From Rhodocollybia butyracea (taxonomy: Eukaryota > Basidiomycota > Agaricomycetes > Agaricales > Omphalotaceae): a stretch of DNA of 64,000 bases. The notes below the pieces were generated by a model. The model did not search any database. It was given only the letters and a program-made list of their open reading frames with translations, and was not told the origin of the DNA. How positions within the stretch are numbered: position 1 is the stretch's first letter; each line of letters opens with the position of its first letter. Below are positions 60,627 through 64,000 of this stretch, one piece after another. Location of the stretch: positions 34,992 through 98,991 of the forward strand of contig JADNRY010000228.1 of assembly GCA_015501585.1 (NCBI GenBank). Direction: 5' to 3'. The position numbers and the translations under genes are program-made.

Positions 60627-61699
60627 ATGAAGTATTTCATTTCTCTCGTAACGCTCATCGCGGTCTCCATTGGTGTCAGGGGAGGTTCTTCTGACTCGAT
60701 TGATTGGGATGCACACCAGTGGCAAGCCCCCGGACCCAGCGACTCTCGGGGACCATGTCCTGGGTTGAACTCGTATGTACACCTCCTCACCCCCGATGCG
60801 AATGCGTTTGATGGCTGATTACTATGCTCCAGCTTAGCCAACCATGGTTTCTTGAACAGAAATGGAGCAACATTACTATTCCCGCCGTGCTGGGGGCAAT
60901 CGCTGGTACGAAGCTAGTTCTTCAGTTTTGTGAATGTAAACCAACAATCTCACCTTCCTTAGAGGCATTCAATTTCCAACCGATAAATATTCTTCGCCAG
61001 GTATCCAAAATGGTGCTTCTTTCGAACGATGATCCCGACTTCGTTGCCTTGGAAGAGATCGCACTGTGCGTATCAAAGCTTTTCAATGTTGTTAATACTA
61101 GAATGATATTGACTCGTTTGCACATCTGGTGTTTTAGTCACGGCGTTCTCGAACACGACGTCTCTCTTTCGAGACAAGATATCGCTCTTGGTAATAATAT
61201 CGTCTTCGATTCAAGCATATTTGAAACTCTTAAAAACTCGAACCCCGGCGTTATTATTACAATATCACCTCGGCCGCAAAGGTGATGGACCAGCGTTTGA
61301 TCGAGGCCACCGCGGTCAACCCAAATCTCACTAACACGCAAAAGGAGTTCATCATCAGATCTAACGAATCTGGGTTCTATTTGGTCTCATAGGGAATATC
61401 ACTACCGGTGTTGCACCGAAGCAGTAAGTGACTGTATTTTGCTGTGAAATCATCAAGCTCAGCGTCTTTGAAGATATGTACAGATACTCTTTGAGGAGGA
61501 GCGACTACCGATTGCAGAAGGATGGCGCCCCTCTAGCGTGCCTATTACAGACCAAAACTTCCCGGCTCTTGTCAACGCAATTGCGGCGGCGACTACGTGG
61601 GCTCCATCCGGTCCCATTGTCTGTCCATGGACAAGACTTCAGCCTGAAGGCCCCATATCATACGTGCCTTTTGTTTCCGGAGCCGACGTTCCTCTCTAG
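60627..61699 (+). pseudogene. Heme-thiolate peroxidase (chloroperoxidase / unspecific peroxygenase type), frame-broken
   Basis: ATG 60627 with signal peptide (MKYFISLVTLIAVSIGVRG). Exon 1 ends GPCPGLN, containing the Cys that ligates heme (PCP motif). Introns 60773-60832, 60906-60962, 61066-61137 and about 61424-61476. Downstream motifs: SLANHGFL, NITIPAVLGA, AFNFQ, HGVLEHDVSLSR (EHD motif), YYNITSAAK and EERLPIAEGWRP. The stop is TAG at 61697-61699. Three places need one missing base to keep the frame: about 60865, about 61252 and about 61384. None leaves room for an intron, so the gene is a pseudogene or carries sequence errors. Functional relatives are secreted and use H2O2 to oxidise or halogenate organic substrates. 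Confidence 0.8.
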
Positions 61700-64000
61700 A
61701 GGCCTACTGCTTGACACACTTCCCTCCTTCCTTTCCTTCCTTCACGCTTAATGGCCTCGTATCCAATGGTTGAATACTTGTACTTTTGCCTCAAGTTGTA
61801 TATTGGTAGCTGGCTGCAGCATCAGTTATGTATATCAAGTTCTTTTTGTGTCAATATTGGGTTTCTATCCATGAAAATTATTCTGTGTTCGATGTTCCAC
61901 TCGCAATCATGTTGAATAGGTGATGCTGGTCAAACGAGACAAGCCATGCACATTTCGTCGTAAGGAGCTTCTGAGTGCTTTCGGCGAGACATCACTAAAT
62001 CGGAGAGATTTCGGCAATGAATGGTAGTTGCCCGAAATATAATGTAACTCGGCGTAAGGATCGTAATAAGTATCAGTAAAATATTCCTGTGGCATCTAGG
62101 ATCCTAGACTATTTCTCTAAATGCATGGCTTTCAGGGTTACAGATAATCAAGCTCTGTGTTTCTAAACCGCGGCCAAAGAAAAGTTAAACCTGAGTTAAA
62201 CAGATTTAGAGTGTGATGCTGAAAAACTGCTCTGCATATGCATAGTTTAAACGGAATGAGTTAGGAACCTGGGAAAAGGAAGATGAGTAGGTGGAAAGGG
62301 AGCTGGATGGGGGATGGGGAGCGAGCGGTCTTGTAGACTTCAACTTGTATCTTGAACTTGAAGACTTGATTTGTCGGACCAATGAGCTTGATTTCTTCTC
62401 GTCTTGGCATTACAAAAACTCGTTGTCTTTTGAAAGAGGATCAGTCACAGAACAGAGAAGGTTTGTTTGAGGGAGCGTCTTGCTGTCTGTCTCTTGACGG
62501 AACAAACATGACAGTGTACAGGTATTACCGTACTGTGACCGTACTGCATCAGTCATTTGCCTTTCCATAGACGGTCATGGTGCTGAGGGCTGAGCCCTAA
62601 CACCTTTCCCATGACAAAAGTGTTCAGGCCGCGGACTTGCAAATTCCGCGCAAGAGTACAGCCACATCAATGTAACTGCCACGTCGATTGGGCGCTTACT
62701 CTGTTTTTTCAACGATCATGTCCCGCTCCTCTATAATCACACTACTCTTAGAAAATTGGACAATTTGGCCTTGGAGGGTTGTTGTTATTGAAGCTGTGAC
62801 CAGTGGTTTTGTGAGTCCCTCAATACTCAAACCAATACGGGATTCTCTTGGGTGATCTGATAAGATAAGATTATAAATCTATATACGAGTCTGACTTGGG
62901 AGACAACCTCATTTTGTAGATTTCAAAAGTGACACAGTCCCCTTGCAGATTTCTGGAAGTTTCATAAGTTTTCAGGCCTTTTGAAAACATTAGTGAATAC
63001 TATCAGGAACTATCAGGACTTTCTCAAGGCTTCAAAAAACTTTGAGCATAATATAATATCATTTTCAATGGTTCTTCTCAGTGTTCTACATTAAGGCCTT
63101 ACAGGTTTTCACCCAATTGATTAATGGAAGAGCATGTCATCAGAGCAACCATAAGTAGTTACTAGCAAGTCACATGCACATGTGTGAGTCATAGTAGTAT
63201 TACAAAATATGAACTCAGAGAAGACATGTGTAGCAAGGAAACAGTAAGCAAATTGGAAGTGCAAAGCAAAGTAGTAGGTGGCAGATGTATATAGAGTGAC
63301 ATGGGTACTAATAACTGGAAGCAAACATTGTCAGTCCAGAGTAACAGAAATAAAGGTCATCTAAGACTCACCAATCTTTGTTGTCAATGTTGGAGATGCT
63401 GCCCATCATTCAAGGGGTTCAGGAAATTAAGTTTCTGCCCCAAGTTCTATTGATTTGAAGAGTCCAACATGTGACCATCTGGATGAGCGCTGTCACTGTG
63501 CAGTCAATCCTTGATGAATAGTTTGCGTATTTCCTCACATTACAATTACAAAGTCATTCAAATTTATAGAAGTGCTCAAATTTATGTAAACTTAGTAGGC
63601 TTTTCACTATTTTTGAAATCTTTTTCAAAATTATGATATATTTCTTGGGGAGAGTTTTCCTGATGACTATATACACACATTATACACACATCTGTATATA
63701 GTATAGCGAGTCTACCTAGGGGAGACTAGATTCTAATGGGAATTGTTAAGGGTTTACTTGGGACCGACATATTAAATCCCCATACTAGAGAGAGTCACCT
63801 CGGACATGGACCTTCATCTTTATTCCACATTGACCAGTGCATTCTTTATCTCCACCTTCAAACATTCTGATAGTGGTACTTTTTGCAACACATAAAACTA
63901 CTTGCAAACACTACAGCATTGTTCACATGAACAATCATGATTTTCACAATTGCAAAGAATTTGCATCTACCTGCTCATTTTTTTGAATCAAAATTGAACA
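61700..64000. other. No gene recognised; AT-rich end of window
   Basis: Only short ORFs. From about 62800 the sequence is AT-rich with microsatellite-like ATACACAC stretches (63665-63700). It may be the edge of a transposon-derived or non-coding region; nothing diagnostic is visible. Confidence 0.4.

Overview
The window looks like nuclear DNA of an Agaricomycete (mushroom-forming basidiomycete). Genes carry many short introns of about 50-65 nt with GT..AG ends. The gene set fits: a GH5 endoglucanase with CBM1, a heme-thiolate peroxygenase/chloroperoxidase-type gene, fungal NLR-like genes (NACHT with WD40 repeats, NACHT with ankyrin repeats), an uncharacterised multi-span membrane protein, and a chromodomain-bearing Ty3/gypsy retrotransposon. 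No rRNA, tRNA, CRISPR or bacterial operon structure was seen. I had no database, so gene models come from reading frames, splice-site phase and recognisable motifs.

Layout. (1) 1-7000: an imperfect tandem segmental duplication with a period of about 3.1-3.4 kb. Each copy holds a minus-strand gene for a small secreted protein and a divergent, degenerate F-box/LRR-like gene. In both copies the secreted-protein gene has a signal-peptide exon, then tiny phase-0 exons repeated in tandem with their introns, then one large exon. Copy 1 reads through; copy 2 has an extra A in a homopolymer that shifts the frame. (2) 8417-17263: a gene for a multi-span membrane protein, split inside a coding exon by a 7,626-bp Ty3/gypsy chromovirus (8975-16600) with 363-bp LTRs that look identical and a 5-bp target duplication ATTGC. 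(3) 17733-20900: a SulP-type transporter with STAS and a probable cNMP-binding-like tail. 21976-24391: secreted GH5 cellulase with C-terminal CBM1. 25851-27567: single-pass surface protein. 30909-31969: MYND zinc-finger protein. 32975-37167: large Gln/Pro-rich protein with an N-terminal WW-like domain.

(4) 40126-51358: two NLR-like genes on the minus strand, NACHT-WD40 (about 16 WD units) and NACHT-ankyrin (12 units), separated by an intact FAD-dependent monooxygenase on the plus strand. Both NLR genes have nearly identical repeat units and both contain an apparent frame break. (5) 53727-64000: a ten-exon gene of unknown function, a long perfect-armed hairpin, several local duplications, a chloroperoxidase/peroxygenase-type pseudogene with three single-base deletions, and long stretches without a recognisable gene.

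The most unusual structure is the mini-exon/intron amplification in the duplicated secreted-protein genes. The retrotransposon is also informative: self-priming geometry, a GGGTTTT slippery heptamer abutting the gag stop, an extra ORF before gag, and many lesions despite identical LTRs.
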